A stretch of DNA of 64,000 nt from Malachius bipustulatus (GCA_910589415.1 OU342634.1:42586723-42650722); one strand, 5' to 3'. Positions 1 through 16,012 are shown, counted from the first letter of the stretch. Notes: generated by a model not told the origin, from the letters alone. Program-made: numbers and translations.

Positions 1-99
1 ATCTGGCTGTACTGACGACTTTGACCTTTTCATGGACCAATTTCATGGTCATTTGAAGGTGAAGGTTGTTGCTTAAATAGGATACGCTGTATATTTTTG

Positions 100-290
100 T
101 TTTTTCATATTTCCCGAGAAAATCCAATAAGAATGGGTTTTACAGTTGCAGTCTAAAGTGAGTAGGTTATGAGTTATTAACAACTGAAAAACGCAGTTTC
201 TCATTTTAAAAGCAGTGTACATCGGAAACGGCGTGTGAATTAAATTTTTATACAGGGTGATTTAAAATCTGGTAATTTTGTTCCCTCTGT
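100..290. repeat. Half of a CAGGGTG foldback family
   Basis: This stretch resembles one arm of the palindrome at 34575-34915. Both share a 'gttatgagttat..aacaa.tgaaaa' block, then 'aaagcagt', then an AT spacer leading into TACAGGGTGAT. Here only one arm is present and it runs into the left end of the block at 253. It is non-coding. Confidence 0.4.
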
Positions 291-985
291 ATTAAAACAC
301 AAACAATGCAGATCTCCCACATTCTATACGGGCTCAGACTTCAACTTCAACTGGATCTAAATCTTTTGTTACCCATGAGCCAAGATATTTTAATTTGGTA
401 ACATTTTCTATCGATTTATGATAGATTATTATGCGTATATTTTCCTGCGTATTCGGGTTCTTGCTTATTACCATTGTTTTTGTTTTTTGAGTATTGATCT
501 TCACCCCCAATGTATTACCTTTGTTCGTAATTGCATCTATAAGTTTTTGTAACCTTTTTGGCTGCCTGCTAGGATGACGGTATCATCAGCATACCTTATG
601 TTGTTAACGATTTTTCCATTTACTTTGATACCTTCTTTGATGTTCTCTAATGCATTTTGAAAAGCCCTTTCAGAGTAGAGGTTGAAGAGGAGAGAAGATA
701 GAACGCATCCTTGTCGTACTCCTAGCTTTATATGGACATCCGTAGTAGTCTTTTTGCATATTGATCGATGCCGATTGTTCCCAGCAGTATAGATTTTTAA
801 GAAGAGTGATGCCCTTGTAAGCCAATACTTGGTCATGCATAAGATTGATAAGTTCGGTATGTTTAACTTTTTTGAAGGCCTTTTCATAATCAACAAATCA
901 GCGAAAAACATCGTACGACTGATCTCTGCATTTTTGGAGCAGAATCTGAAACGCGCTTCTCTATAGTACCAAGCCCCTGATGGAG
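290..985 (-). pseudogene. Broken LINE reverse transcriptase
   Basis: Minus-strand remnant of a non-LTR retrotransposon RT, read across at least three frames. Around 900-985 the pieces resemble the palm start (NEQFG..GLGT, then the DYEKAF segment with its motif-A aspartate). One 124-codon open stretch (537-911) carries the GVRQGCVLS motif and the catalytic motif YADD (motif C). After a frame change near 537 the reading continues as a thumb-like region including KLKYLGSWVTKD and stops near 345. The endonuclease domain is missing. The pattern (RQGCVLSPLLFN, RYADD) is that of an APE-type LINE, clade not assigned. Multiple frameshifts make it non-functional. Confidence 0.75.
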
Positions 986-1594
986 GCCAAACTGTTCATC
1001 ACCTGTGTTTTACTTACACTTTATTATATGATACAGGTGTCCCGTAAATAGCATGCAATACTGAAACAGCAGATTATATTTTCAAAAATTTGAAAAAAAG
1101 TTCCTATAAAAATAGGTCGAGAAATACTTCCTAAGGGGGCTACAGCCCCCAAAAGGGGAGCCCTTGAAGATATTTTTTATTAATTATCTCCAAAATCGTT
1201 CAAGATAGAAAAGTGAAATTTTGGGAATCTATCAAGCTTTTTATGGTCAATAAGATGCAATTACGACAATTTTAAAATTTCCATTAAGGAGGGTCAGATA
1301 GGTAGGGAGTGAGGTTAAAACCACCATAAATTTTTTTGTTCGTACCTCGTGCCAGGATTTGATATCAGATTATGAAATGTTGAAGTTTTTACACAAAAAA
1401 GGTCATCTTGTTAAATTTCGATACCATGCACCGTTTTCGCTTAAAATCGATTTGAAAATTACCTTACATGACATAAAAATTCATGATGAAACACGACTAG
1501 AGAAAAAGTTTCAGGTCAGTTTTTTTTTCACTTGAGCAACTGCTCAAAATGATTTCCATTTTGGTCAACGCATAATCGGGCCCGACCAAAAAAT

Positions 1595-1711
1595 TTAGAT
1601 GCCCCCAAAAATAAAAGTCTAGAGGGTTTAAGTCGGCAGATTGGGCTGCCGAGCTACGCGCCCATTACGACCGATCCACCGATCGGGAAAGTTGTCATTC
1701 AGCGATTGTCT
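1595..1711 (-). pseudogene. Mariner/Tc1-like transposase C-terminal scrap
   Basis: On the minus strand a short open stretch contains FPDRWIGRNG, followed in the same frame by a degenerate, stop-interrupted counterpart of the RSPDLxPLDFFLWG block. Those two motifs sit together in the DDE catalytic domain of insect mariner/Tc1-family transposases, the second around the third catalytic acidic residue. The fragment is about 40 codons, with two internal stops after the first motif. It lies inside the TA-flanked block 253-2638 and may be the remains of its own transposase. The rest of the domain was not found. Confidence 0.5.
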
Positions 1712-2640
1712 TAATTTTGAAGTAAAACTTAATTTCACTTCACGAGGAATGACTGGGTCTCTCTAGGCTTTTCCTAAGTGTTGGTAGTGACAGTCACCAA
1801 AATAGATGTCGCTGCTCTCAGGTGATAGAGAAAAGGCTCAACGGTAATCAGGGACGGTAATCAACGCGAAGGGGTTGATGTCCATTTTATTTATTTTTTG
1901 TTATTGTCATATGAACATTTTTTTAGCCTGTTTGCCGATTTAAGAAGTTATTTCATTTTTAGAGGAATTTAATTCTAAAACGGTTTATTTCTCCTATTAT
2001 TTTTCAAAAAACTTTGTCGTTTTCAACAAAAACAAGAATAACTCAAAAAAGTAGTATTAGTACTACTTAAACAATACAGAAAAAAGTACATATTGCAATT
2101 CTGTTATTTAAAATGACCGAAAATTCAAAAATTGTTTTTTAAATTAAATGTCAAAGTTGACGAGCGAGAAGAAAGTTGAAAATGGCAAAGATTTTCAAAA
2201 AGTAACAAGGGAAAAAGTTTGAGACAAAAAAAAAACAACTTTTGAATTTTCGATAAGATTTAGGTAGTTTTTTGAAAAATAATAAGAGGAATAAAACGTT
2301 TTAGAATTGAATTCCCAATAAAAGAAAGTAACAATTTTTTAAATCTGTCAACTGGTTAAAAAAAGTAGCATTTTAAGAATGAAAAGTGCTACAACTTAAC
2401 TCTACTTACTGTCAATGAATGCTCTTGGTACACACATCGTGTACCAAATAAGCTTTTTCTCATTTCAAAAATATAACTGATGAGATATCAATTTTATACG
2501 AAATTTGTAACCCCTATTTCAAGGCCTATAACTTCCCAGGGGTGCAACTTAATATAGAGTTAATTTGCTTTATTAATCACCATATTTTGGGACCCCATAA
2601 GCCCCTCTGCTCTGTGTCTTCTTATGCGAATCACCCTGTA

Positions 2641-5519
<2,879 letters not shown>

Positions 5520-5930
5520 TGCTCATCATTAATCTCATGCCAAAGACAGAGAAAAAAACTGCTGAAGACTTGGATGACCATTTCGGTCTTATTGGAGCTC
5601 ATCGACGTAGCACATCAGCAATTTTTATTCCGTTTCCCTACCCTTCTCATAAACTCAGTTGATTACTTATCCAGAAAATTCACACGGGGACCCGGGATCT
5701 ATAATCAGTAGCAACATCTGTGTTGGTGACTGTACCTACTAACACTATAGAGAAGCTATTGCCCTAGAGAGACCAGATTCTTCGCGAAGTTAAAATTCTA
5801 TGAGTATTTGATTTCTCATCCCGGAGTTTCGAGTGAAGTAATCAACTACTGATCTTAGGTAAATGGGCGAAATGGCCATTCTTGTCTTCAGTAGTGTTTC
5901 TCTCTGCCTTTGGCATGAGATTAATGATGA
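5520..5930. repeat. Imperfect inverted repeat, about 60-200 bp arms
   Basis: The left arm starts near 5520 (CATCATTAATCTCATGCCAA) and its reverse complement lies at about 5872-5925. The arms match over roughly 60 bp and weaker similarity extends inward, including a shared GTTGATTACTT. One reading of the left arm gives a 40-codon open stretch starting MPKTEKKTAEDLDDHFG, and the right arm gives a similar diverged peptide. The repeat may therefore derive from a duplicated coding scrap. I do not recognise the peptide. Confidence 0.5.
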
Positions 5931-7130
5931 GGATGAACTCTAAACCCACGGTATTTCTTTTTAAAATAAGAAATATTTCATATTTTTTCAGGATATTTTA
6001 TGAACTTCTAAAGGAATTTATTTTTCGAAAAAAAAACCCTCTTAAGATTACTACCTACCTAAAACACTACCTTAAGTTTCGACAACTTTTCTGGAATTAG
6101 ATAGTAATTAGTTTATTGGTTCATCTATGTACCTATAAATCACATTTCGATCTTCAAAATCTTTTTTGAAAGAAAGCCAGTGTTGAAACATTGAAATAGA
6201 TATGGGAGCGGCAACGATGTAAATTAATAAAATATTTTAATTATTCTAATCGGGTGGTAGATACCACAACGTAGGGTGAGTGTTGTTTTTTTTCATATTG
6301 TACTTACCATTAGAATAAATTAGTCATACTTTTCATTACTATTCATGATCGGAAACATTTAATAAATTTATGATGTATATTCAATATGTTGTATTTTCCT
6401 CTAAAAATGTTAAGTTAAATCGGAAGCTTTTAACGTACAATCACCACAGGCTTTCACTAACTTGATTATGAAATATTGCCGATAAACGTATTTTGAATTG
6501 CTTGCAGTTTATCTTAATTACTATCCCCGCTTCTTCGAAACATTTTGTGGGAAGCAGTCATGATCAGGAAATGGACTGGTTTCTTGAAATAGTAAGAATA
6601 GAATATTTAGCGTAAGCAGCTCCTTCCTCATCCAGGGCAATCTGTTCGAATTCCTAGTAGGATAGTTAATGAAATTTGGTAGTTGTATCACGAATTGGGG
6701 AAGTGACGTAATTAGGTTCGTCGTTTCGGTCTAGTGTCGGAACAATTAGAATATGAGGGTTATTATTGATGTCGTAAGCTCCGATGACCTGATTTATAAT
6801 AATTATAAATGTATAATAAGTGGATCAATTCCACATTTTGAAAGTATTATAGATAACATATTTTATTGAAATTTGCATTTAAAGCAGAAAATCGGAAAGT
6901 GACGAAATCGGAAGGATGCTGGAATCAGCATGGTCATTCTTTATACTATCACCGATAACGCTTTTATTACAGTACTTAATAATATATTTATACAAAATAT
7001 GTCCCATTAAGTTAAGTAGAGGAGATCGGAGAAAGATCAACCATATGACGCTGTTGTAGAAACTCGTCTTCTCCCAGCCCAGAACGGCGGCCATGATTTT
7101 TTTGAATTTCCGAATCTGGATATTCAGGTA
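5931..7130. other. AT-rich stretch, no supported gene
   Basis: No repeat or gene is recognised here. A 71-codon minus-strand frame (6879-7094) starts ATGGCCGCC and reads MAAVLGWEKTSFYNS before becoming AT-driven. It could be a first exon, but no donor site or homologue supports it. Confidence 0.4.
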
Positions 7131-10102
7131 CCGGGGTGACTTTGCTCCACTTTTAAATAGAAGATTTACATATTATAACATAAATTTTTTTTTAACATAG
7201 ATATTTCAAAGTTTTTGACATACAACATAACCAGAAGTGTCAACGACGTTGTTATGATGTTGTTTCGTTTTCAAAAAAGGCATTATCTGTTTGTTTTTTT
7301 TTTGTTAAAAAGTGGAGCAAAGTATACCAATGGACGGGGTTACTTTGCACCAGCACATAATATCCACTGTATTTCACGTCTTTGAACAACTGGGGCAAAG
7401 TAGGAGCTGACTATTGATAAAGATTTCCCCAGCGATCACATCTATACACAAAAAATAAAAAATAAAAAAATTTCAATCCTTTAATATCAAAAAAACTTAA
7501 TAACATTCTAAAATTACAAAAACTTAACAGTAAATTCTTCTAGATAAAATAATAAGAGAAAACAAAAATCCAGTTAATCAGACTTTTTAGAAAAAAACAT
7601 TATCCAACTCAGGAACTTAAGAAAATCCTCTCCTGGAAAATTTCTTAGGTGGAGTAAGTCTTAGGTGGAGTAACTCTTAGGAGTAAGTCATCACATCACG
7701 TTTTTTTAGATCATTTCCAGGTTTTTAAAGAACTTTTCCATGGTGTTAATGGTATAACATCATTTTTGTTAAAACTGATAATTTACTCAGGGAAAATCTC
7801 TGCGTTATATAAAAAAACTACAAAACGACCTTTTTCTTGGACAACATCTTCAAGCTTATAAGTGATTGTTGGGTACTTGGTTGTCCATAAACTACTGTTC
7901 TTTTTCTTGTTCTTTAAAAGTTGTCTTTTGTATGTTCTAGGCATTTCTTTAACAAAAAAAAAAAAAACAATACTTAATTGGTTGAGTATACTTTGCTCCG
8001 GAGCAAAGCAACCCCCAAAGTGTAAGAATTTGTAGGTTAATAATAAAAAAATATTACTTTTGTTTGCAATCAATTATATAAAATAACTCAAATGAAAAAC
8101 AGCAACTAAAATACACTAGAAGATAAGTATATAACTACTTACTTGATAAACTTGACCAAAATCCTCTATACACATCAAATTTTGACCACCAAGAAAGTTG
8201 TGAATTTCAGCAGCACACTTTGACAATAAATTTCAAGGTCCTTGGAAAGGGCGGAAAGCCTGTCTAGCATCAAAGACACTTCAGTAGTAGTCAACATTTA
8301 ATAAAATATGTTGAATTTCGTGTTGCGTATTGCAACCCTTCCTTCGCTCGATCTCAAAAAATTTTAATTTACCAGGCCAAAAAGAAAACTAAAAAAAATG
8401 AGCGAAAGGAAGGTACCATTCCCTCTGATCCCGTTTGAGTACCTTCAAATTTGTTTGTACCCAAAGCAGGACAGAGGGTATAAATATTAAAAAGAAAATG
8501 ATGATGACTACAAATTTGTTGACATGATCGTCTAAATAAAAAAAAATTATTAGATTCAAAATTTACATAACTGACCTGCCCTACGTTGTGTCTTTTTAAA
8601 TTCAGGCCACACAGATACTAAAAATAAAACTCACAAAAAAAATTAACAATTTATTGGACTTCTCCAATTAACAACATAAAACTTCCCAGCTAACGGTATA
8701 TTGTATTGTGAGACAAAGAATTTATCTTGGATTTCTCCCTTATCATCTACATACTAGCAACATTTCTTAAAAATAGAACAATAGTAAAGTAAATATAAAA
8801 GAAAAACTTGATCTCTTTGATCAACAAATTACCTTCATTAGGTACTTGACAAAAAATTTACATTCTTAACACTAACTAAATTGGCCAATTATTTCTCCTT
8901 GATAGAAAATTTAGATTAAGATTAAATACTAAATTGAAACATTTCTACTCACTAGCTAAATTTAACAACATTGGGGAATTATTTCCCAATTATTAAAACA
9001 ATAAAAATTCCCATCTTGATAAAATCGGTAACGCAATCTGATGAAGTTACTTCCTCTCTTTTTAGAGATAAGATTCAATGTAAAATAAATGAAACAGAAA
9101 AAATTAACAAGGTACCTTGAAGCTCCAACAACATTTCTTGATGAAAAGTGACTGCAACAGAAAGATCCAAAAAAATGAGATAAACGGTGACGCCTGCTCC
9201 CTCTCCAGTTGGCTAGGTCCGGCTTTGTCTGGAGAACGCCATTACATCAAAAAAATGATCTTCTACCAAATCCCTGAATACGGAATATTTCCTCACGTAG
9301 ATCACCACCAGAACATTTAGACAGGAACTAAGAGACTAAAAACTAGATCTTATGAGAGATCCACCCGGAAAGAGGGATCCGAAAGATCGAATTCTAGAAA
9401 TAAAACTAGAACTCGAAACGCAGAAACATGGAACTAGAAGTAGAGAATAAAAAGAAAACAGAAAAAGCCCTGAAATAAAATAATTATAATTACTAATCTG
9501 AATCGACAAATCGCTAATTTATTATTACCGAGATGGACGCCATTATGTCGGTCCCAGTCGAGCTTTTTCACTCATCCCTGCATGATTGACAGGCTCGTCT
9601 TTCCTGTTTAGAAAACGACATAGAAAATTAGCTTTGCTAAATAGGACTAACACAACAACTTCATACCTGTGTTTTTTTAACCACACAGCACGAAATAACA
9701 AACGAAATAACACCATCTCACTGAAACACCATCACTCAATGATATTCCAACCAACAAGAAGCCACTAACTCGTCCAGTTCCCCTTCACCAAAAATAAAAT
9801 CGATATCGTCCTCGTCCACCTTACTCCACTGCTCTGACGTTCAGTTCTTCGGACTGGCAGTTGACGGCTCGAGTTGACGGTCCCGTCACTCGGTCTCGCT
9901 ACAATGCCTTAAACTATAGAACCTGCGGAGGGTATCAGTCGAAGGATACGCCATCTAGGTACACCTTTCTACATGTAAATCCGTTCTGGATAAATATGGA
10001 AAAGCGCACGCTACAGTATGCATATCTTTTTTTTAAATAAACATCTAACTCTTTTCAAGTATGGTGCAAAGTAACCCCTGGAGGCGCAAAGTAACCCCGT
10101 TT
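7131..10102. mobile_element. 3-kb element with CGGGGTnACTTTGC inverted ends
   Basis: The left end reads TA|CCGGGGTGACTTTGCTCC. The right end, reverse-complemented, reads TA|AAACGGGGTTACTTTGCGCC. A TA dinucleotide therefore flanks a shared CGGGGTNACTTTGC inverted terminus. Further copies of the GCAAAGTA/TACTTTGC core occur inside at about 7315, 7345, 7391, 7988, 8000 and 10065. The flanking TA suggests the Tc1-mariner-pogo group. A short minus-strand ORF starting MPRTYKRQ (7783-7944) resembles the start of pogo/Tigger-type transposases but then diverges. A conspicuous GTAAGT donor-like site (minus strand, about 8140) follows an open stretch ending CIEDFGQVYQ. No intact transposase is present. 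Confidence 0.45.
7783..7944 (-). CDS. Small ORF with pogo-like N-terminus MPRTYKRQ
   Basis: This is a 53-codon reading frame taken from its internal ATG, because MPRTYKRQ resembles the conserved first residues (MPRxYKRK) of pogo/Tigger-type transposases. The rest (basic KNKKKN run, then TTKYPTITYKLEDVVQEKG) does not show the expected helix-turn-helix, and the frame stops after IFPE. It lies inside the 7131-10102 element on the minus strand. It could be the first exon of a decayed transposase or a chance match. Confidence 0.2.
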   Translation of the reverse strand: MPRTYKRQLLKNKKKNSSLWTTKYPTITYKLEDVVQEKGRFVVFLYNAEIFPE

Positions 10103-12020
10103 TACTTGTAATTTTCTATTTTCGGTTATAAAATCCCTTGATGCGTTGCTGGGGTTTTTCTATTTCCTAGCGACGGGGAAAGATTAACCCTCTCACACTG
10201 TTGTCAAAACTCGTGTTGTCCGGGCCCGGAAGGACCACCATGAATTTTGGTAGTTCAGGTTTCCAGCTATAAAAATGAACTTGCACTACAAGAACTAACC
10301 ATTATACATTGCTAGGATTTTTCATTTTTACGTGCGAATATCCTCACACATGACTTCTAAAGTGGCATTTAATTGTCGTTCAAGAAATAATAGCAGATTA
10401 TTGTATAGCCACTCCCGTTGCTATCTTTTTGTTGTTAACTTCACTCGAGTAAAATAATTTTATGCATTAAGTTGGATAATTTTTTTTCTTAACATGACGC
10501 TTAAACCTGAATATGGTTTGAATATTTTGTAGAACGTTATTTCCTGTTTATTGATATTATATTGACAACACGAGGCATAACATGTGATATTTATCTGCGT
10601 CATACTGGTCGCGTTGTAAGAAAGGGTTGAAAACGCTTTACAAATTAATAATTTTTACGGAACATTCCTCTAACATGGTTGAAATGAAATTGTTATAAAT
10701 ATGTTGACTAAAGTTCGTTGACTATTTTAAAAAAATTAACACAAGAATTTATTAACCCCATATAACTTACACTATTAAGTAGTACCAAAAAGACGTCAAA
10801 TTCAATCGGAAAATTTTTTCGAGTTCACGAATATTTGTAAAATTATGCCGAGCCTAACGCGCTCAAACTGTTATGTTATATTTCAATCATCTTCAGTAAC
10901 CCTATATAGGAAAACTATAACAATCAATGGCGCATTGTTCTAATGTCGTGAAATTCTAGGGCGAGTTCATATTCGTGTCTGCACTGTAATAACTTTCTTG
11001 ACACACATAAATTCATTCTGAATGCCAGCAAACACAGTATAATATTTTAGCCAGACCTTTTTATTGTTATTTGAACACGGTTTCGTAACCACTAATGTTA
11101 CTAATTTTATGAAGGTTCCCAAAGAGTCATGCAGAGAAAGAAATTCTGGCATATGAGTTCATAAGACTGAACCTCTTACGATCAGTTAATCCTCTAATGA
11201 ATAAAATTAGTTCAAGTCTGAGTCAAATTCGATCTCATCTTAACACGATTAAAAATAAACCTATTGAACAATAATTATTATTCTTCAATGATTCAACGTT
11301 TCTTATTAGAGTACTAAAAAAAGCACGAAAATTTAAATAAAATAATTTAAATAATACCTACAGGTATTATTTGATAAATTTAACAAAAATTTATCACAAA
11401 TGACGACGAAAACTCTCAAAATAGGCGTTTTTAATTGGATCCCCAATTAACTTTCGATATCAGTTTAAATACAGTTTAAACTTCAATTTGTAACTTCCTG
11501 GAATAATATTAAAGGAAAGGAATTAAAATGGATCAATGAAACGCCTACACTTCAAAAACCTATTATCCAGGTATTTGGAAAACCAGAATTTTAGGAAGTT
11601 CTAACCATGAATATACACGCTTTGGGATAACAAAGAAAATCGATCTACCTACAAGAAAATTCTCTTCTTTCTCTGTTTCTTTCAAGGCATTTCAGAATCA
11701 GAGCATATACTTTTAAGAACATAATCGTTATTGTAGGAGAGGCTAAGCTTTTGTGTAGATGATAATTACCATTCTTTGCAGGAATTAGGGTAAATAGCCA
11801 CAGTAAATGGGAACGGCTACTGTTAGTTATCTAGACGAAAGCACATTTCCATCGACATTACCTTGCCCATAACACCGTCAATGTTACTGATAACTAGAAA
11901 TTGCATTCCCTGCATGCACGTTACGAAACATGAGCATTCAGATTTTCTTGCCATATCTGTTAAATACCTTATTTGAACAATAAAAACTTCCAAGGATTAT
12001 TAACAATAATTTTGAAAATA
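10103..12020. other. AT-rich stretch, no supported gene
   Basis: Nothing recognisable as a gene or named repeat. The only open frame is 61 codons on the minus strand (10967-11152) without a known motif. Confidence 0.4.
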
Positions 12021-12297
12021 CAGGGTGTTAGGATCTTTATTTAAAATTGCTTTGGATTTTAAAATTGCTTAAAATAGAATTTGGTAGTCTTATTTGTAGT
12101 AATAAGGAGCTCTTTTATTAACCGCAAGTAGACTAAAGTTATCCTAAATCTGAAAAAAAAATCACAATAAAAAAAAAAGTCAGTGATTTTCCTTTGCAAT
12201 AATATTGGTGCATGAGGGTGCCTCTCTGGATGCCACTGGACTTACTAATTCAATATACTTTAGGATAAAGGAGTCTGTATTACTACAAATAACACTG

Positions 12298-12480
12298 AAT
12301 AACACTGAAAAATACTGACTGACTGGTCAGTTATCAGTGGAAGCATCGCTTGCGCACAGGTAACCACTGATGATGTCTGCCGCAGCTGTAGAAGAGACGT
12401 TCGGAACAAGTCTTCATGAACCACGGCACAACAGCCCAGAAAAAATCCAGTCGTGAAAGCCTACACACATCAACGTTTCA
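12298..12480 (+). repeat. Fragment resembling the 3' region of a Jockey LINE
   Basis: The segment shares an ordered set of short blocks with the minus strand at 44620-44700, downstream of the Jockey ORF. In order these are ACAGGTAACCA, then CTGA, then CCGCAGCTGTAGA, then TTCGGA, then ACGGCACAACAG. The order and spacing are similar, so both probably come from related element tails. It has no coding potential. Confidence 0.4.
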
Positions 12481-12603
12481 TATTTAGGGAAAGACAATTT
12501 TTTTCAAAAAGTTTTTAACACACTGCTTGAAAACGAAGCATTTGCGGACCATGTTTATATAAACTTTTAATTTTAAAATCACTTAAATAATTATCAGCTG
12601 TTA

Positions 12604-13323
12604 CAGGGTGGGCAAATAAGCGAGGTAAGCGGCTGTACCTCAGCAACTAATGATAGTAGAGAGTTACGGTAAAACATTTTATGGGTTAAGTGGGCAAGGG
12701 AAAATGCTGGAAATTATTTTCAAGTTTCCAAGATGGCTGCCAGACGTTTCTTGTGATTTTCCCCAATGAATGTAACAAAAAAGTATTTGCGTTTTAATGT
12801 TAACTTAAAGTCGAACATTTTTTGTAGAAACATTTTTTCTTTATCTTTCGAAATAAAGTGGTGGGGGGTATTTGAATGTTGTTTTAAATAAATGCCTGTA
12901 ACTTCGAAATGGCTGTAAAGGATTTGGATAAATTTGATATCATTGAAAAGAGCATTTCTTGCGCTTTTAGGTTTCTTGTGATAATGACCGTTGTGACCTA
13001 CATGACCGCTGATAGAGGGCGTTATTCGATATTACAACCAAAATATTGTATTTTCTCCAAAAAATTAAATGCGATAATATGACTTTTTTTAGACTAGAAA
13101 ATAGACAAACGACCAACCAATAAGCCTGCGCAAACCGCATCTTCATATCTTTTTCCTAACTCAAATTATTTAAAAAAATACCAAACCAAGTCATCTTGAA
13201 AACTTGGAAATATTTTCCAGCATTTTTCCTTGCACACTTCACCCATAAAATTTTTTACCGTAACTCTCTACGATCATTAGTTGCTGAGGTACAGCCGCTT
13301 ACCTCGCTTATTTGCCCACCCTG
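12604..13323. mobile_element. 720-bp MITE with about 150-bp inverted arms
   Basis: TA|CAGGGTGGGCAAATAAGCG at the left is mirrored by CGCTTATTTGCCCACCCTG|TA at the right. The arms match nearly perfectly over the first 75 bp and recognisably for about 150 bp (to the GCTGGAAA.TATTT block). TA duplication, CAGGGTG ends and lack of an ORF make it a non-autonomous Tc1/mariner-type foldback element. Two short ORFs overlapping the right arm are incidental. Confidence 0.8.
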
Positions 13324-13439
13324 TACATACTTAATTAGCACCCTGTATTACATAGACTACCTCATCAAAGACGAAAAAAAATCACAGGTATCCTTAACTG
13401 GGATAATTTTTTTTTTTGCTGGATCGGCATGAATACATA

Positions 13440-16012
13440 AAAAAACCTTCTTGCGCATCAATCGCAGAAACAGTGTATTTTTATGCGATCCAACTATGAA
13501 AATTTTTGCCGCCTTTTAAATTGGCTTTCTGAATTTTTCAATAGTCAGGTCGAATTTACGTAGTGGCTTACTGTGAAAATTTCATTTCATTTCGTTTGAA
13601 AGCGTGCCATAAAATAGATTTTTATACATAATAAACCAAAAAAAAAATTGACAAAATTTAACAATTTCGTCTCTTGTCCTATATACCCGCCACTGACTAA
13701 CTTTAAAAAGTTACAGAGGCGAGTTCTGAAAACCGAACATTTGAAATTTTAGAGAAATAAACATCATGTAAAAAAATTCGAAAAACTCCGCCATTTCTCT
13801 TATTTGCTTCTTTAAATTTTGGAGAGTTACAAGCTATTAGTGTAGTTGTCTACTCCGAAAATTTCAGGTAAATTCCCTCAAAAATGTGCTCATAATCAAT
13901 TAAAGAAATTTAGCCATTTTTACCATTTTCTTACCCACGCCACTAGCTTGCTGATGAAAATAATAAAAATTTTATTGCATTAATTCAAATTTCAAATCAT
14001 TTTAATCCAATCTTGTTAATACAGGTTTGTAGGAGTTTTTATTTTCTGCAATTGGGGTTGGCAGGAGCAGTCATATCTGCATGGGTGGTCCCACTCGAGC
14101 CGAGCGCGATGAAAACGGTGCGCTGGTCTGGTGCTGGTGCTGGTTTTAAATCAAGCAGTCCCGGGTCTGAATATTACATTCAATCGTTAAGTTATTAAAC
14201 AAGCCTTTAATTGTCATCCTCATTATTTTGTTGTGAAAAGTTTTCTTTCTATATTGCTTATATAGGGACTAAAAAATAGCCTTTTTCCCTAAAATTCAAA
14301 AAGCCGCCATTTTGAAACGGCTCGATCGATTTTGCTCAAAAATGCAATACCAGACCACTACTTGTGGATAATATCTTCCTCCCATAAAAATTTCAGCCTC
14401 CTAGATTGAAAACTGCTACCAGAAAACCGTGCCATAGGACCGGATGTTTCGAAATTTTAAAGGACACCCTGTAGAAGTAACGCGACTTTTGAAAAATTTT
14501 TCAACGAAAATTTAACGTCATCCCAAAGTTTCACAAGAGTAAAAAATTTCTTCCACTAATCTTGAAAGATGAAGCTACTAGAGCGTTTTTAAAATTTTAG
14601 AGAAATTTACATCATGTAAAATAAATTTAAATATCTCCGCCATTTTTTTTATTTGATCCTTGAAATTTTTTAAGATTAAAGAGTATTAGTATAGTTGTCT
14701 ACTGTAAAAATTTTAGTTCAATTCCTTCAAAAATGTGCTCAAAAACTGTTATAGAAATTAAGCCATTTTCACTCTTTTCCTACCCACGCCACTGGCTTAT
14801 TAATGGAAAAAATTCAAATTTTTTTGCATTAACTCAAATTTCAATTAATTTTCTTTCAATCCTGTTAACTTGATGTGAAAGTTTTTTTGCCATCTTGCTC
14901 ATACAGGGATTCAAAAAATAGTAAATTTTCCGCAAAATGAATTTAATGAAAAATAATCCGATTTTTTTTTGGGAAAACTCCACCTACCTACAAAAAAAAA
15001 AGAATGATCCTCTCGTGGATGCGAACCCACTCCAACAGTTAGCTAGTCAAGGATGTAACAAACAACACGGTGCGTTTCGAATTTGTAGTGATGATGGGGT
15101 AGATATAATGTAGTACGTCAGGTACCTACATCTACTCATTTTATTTTTTAAACTGGTCATATCTTAGTTATTAAAAAACCAATTTGAATACTTTTTTCAC
15201 CTGCATGTAGGTGATTTAATTGTCGTTGCGATTGCTCTTCTAATTTTCAGAACCATTCATAATTGAATGTGAAAAAAAATAAAAAAGAAATTGCGAACCA
15301 TTTCATCGATTTAATAATTTTATATAAGTGTAAGCTAATTTTGCACAAGCGAAAAACTTTTTTATCTTTCGTTTAAAGTGCTACATTAATCGAGGCGAAT
15401 TGAAGCTAAGACATCAAATTATATGTTAAAGCAAAAAAAAATGGAAAATTTCGGTTCAACTTCTTCAAAAATGGACTCATAAACGGTTATAGAATTGACA
15501 CATTTTCACCCTTTTTCCTACCCACGACACTGGCTTATTAATGGAAAATATGCTAATTTTATTGCATTAACTCAAATTTCCAATAATTTTCTTCAAATCC
15601 TGTTAATTTGATTTCAAAGTTTTTTTGCCATCTTGCTCATACAATGGTTCAAAAAATTGTCAATTTTCCGTTAATGTTCAAAAAATTCAAATGGCCGCCA
15701 TTTTGAAACGGCTCGGCCGATTTTGCTCAAGTGCAATACCAGACCACTCCTTGTGAACATCTTACTCTCACAAAAATTTCAGCCCCCTAGATTGAAAACT
15801 GCGGCCAGAAACCGTGCCTCAAGGACCGGATTTGGGGAACTTTGAAAGGACACCCTGTAGAAGTAACGTGACTTTTGGATTTTTTTTCAACGAAAATCTA
15901 AAGTCATTCCCAAGCTTTACAAGAATCCAAAATTTCGTTCACTAATCTTGAAAGATAAAGCTACAGGAGCGTTTTTAAAATCGAAAAATCGTGATTTTGG
16001 AGAAATAAATAA

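Larger units (their letters stand above)
253..2638. mobile_element. TA-flanked block with CAGGGTGATT terminal inverted repeats
   Basis: The left end reads TA|CAGGGTGATT and the right end reads AATCACCCTG|TA, which gives a 10-bp terminal inverted repeat inside a TA dinucleotide. TA duplication is the hallmark of the IS630-Tc1-mariner superfamily. A mariner-like transposase scrap lies inside (1595-1711, minus strand), which fits that class. A decayed LINE reverse transcriptase (290-985) also lies inside, so the block is either a nested composite or two unrelated ends that happen to pair. No intact ORF remains. Confidence 0.4.
12021..13345. mobile_element. Possible outer TA-flanked CAGGGTG element
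   Basis: TA|CAGGGTGTTA at 12021 and its counterpart TAGCACCCTG|TA ending at 13345 could be the two ends of one element (10-bp inverted match with one mismatch). It would contain a LINE 3'-UTR-like fragment (12298-12480) and the better supported MITE at 12604-13323. The short match makes this pairing tentative. Confidence 0.25.

Noticed and set aside
2473..2515. CTGATGA followed by GAAA, a possible second hammerhead
   Set aside because: The segment between the cores does not pair as stem II and no stem I or III could be drawn.
8341..9770. Several short ORFs inside the 7131-10102 element (e.g. 9117-9320, 9586-9768)
   Set aside because: No domain, no conserved start context and no support from a second copy. 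Retained only as possible remnants of the element's gene.
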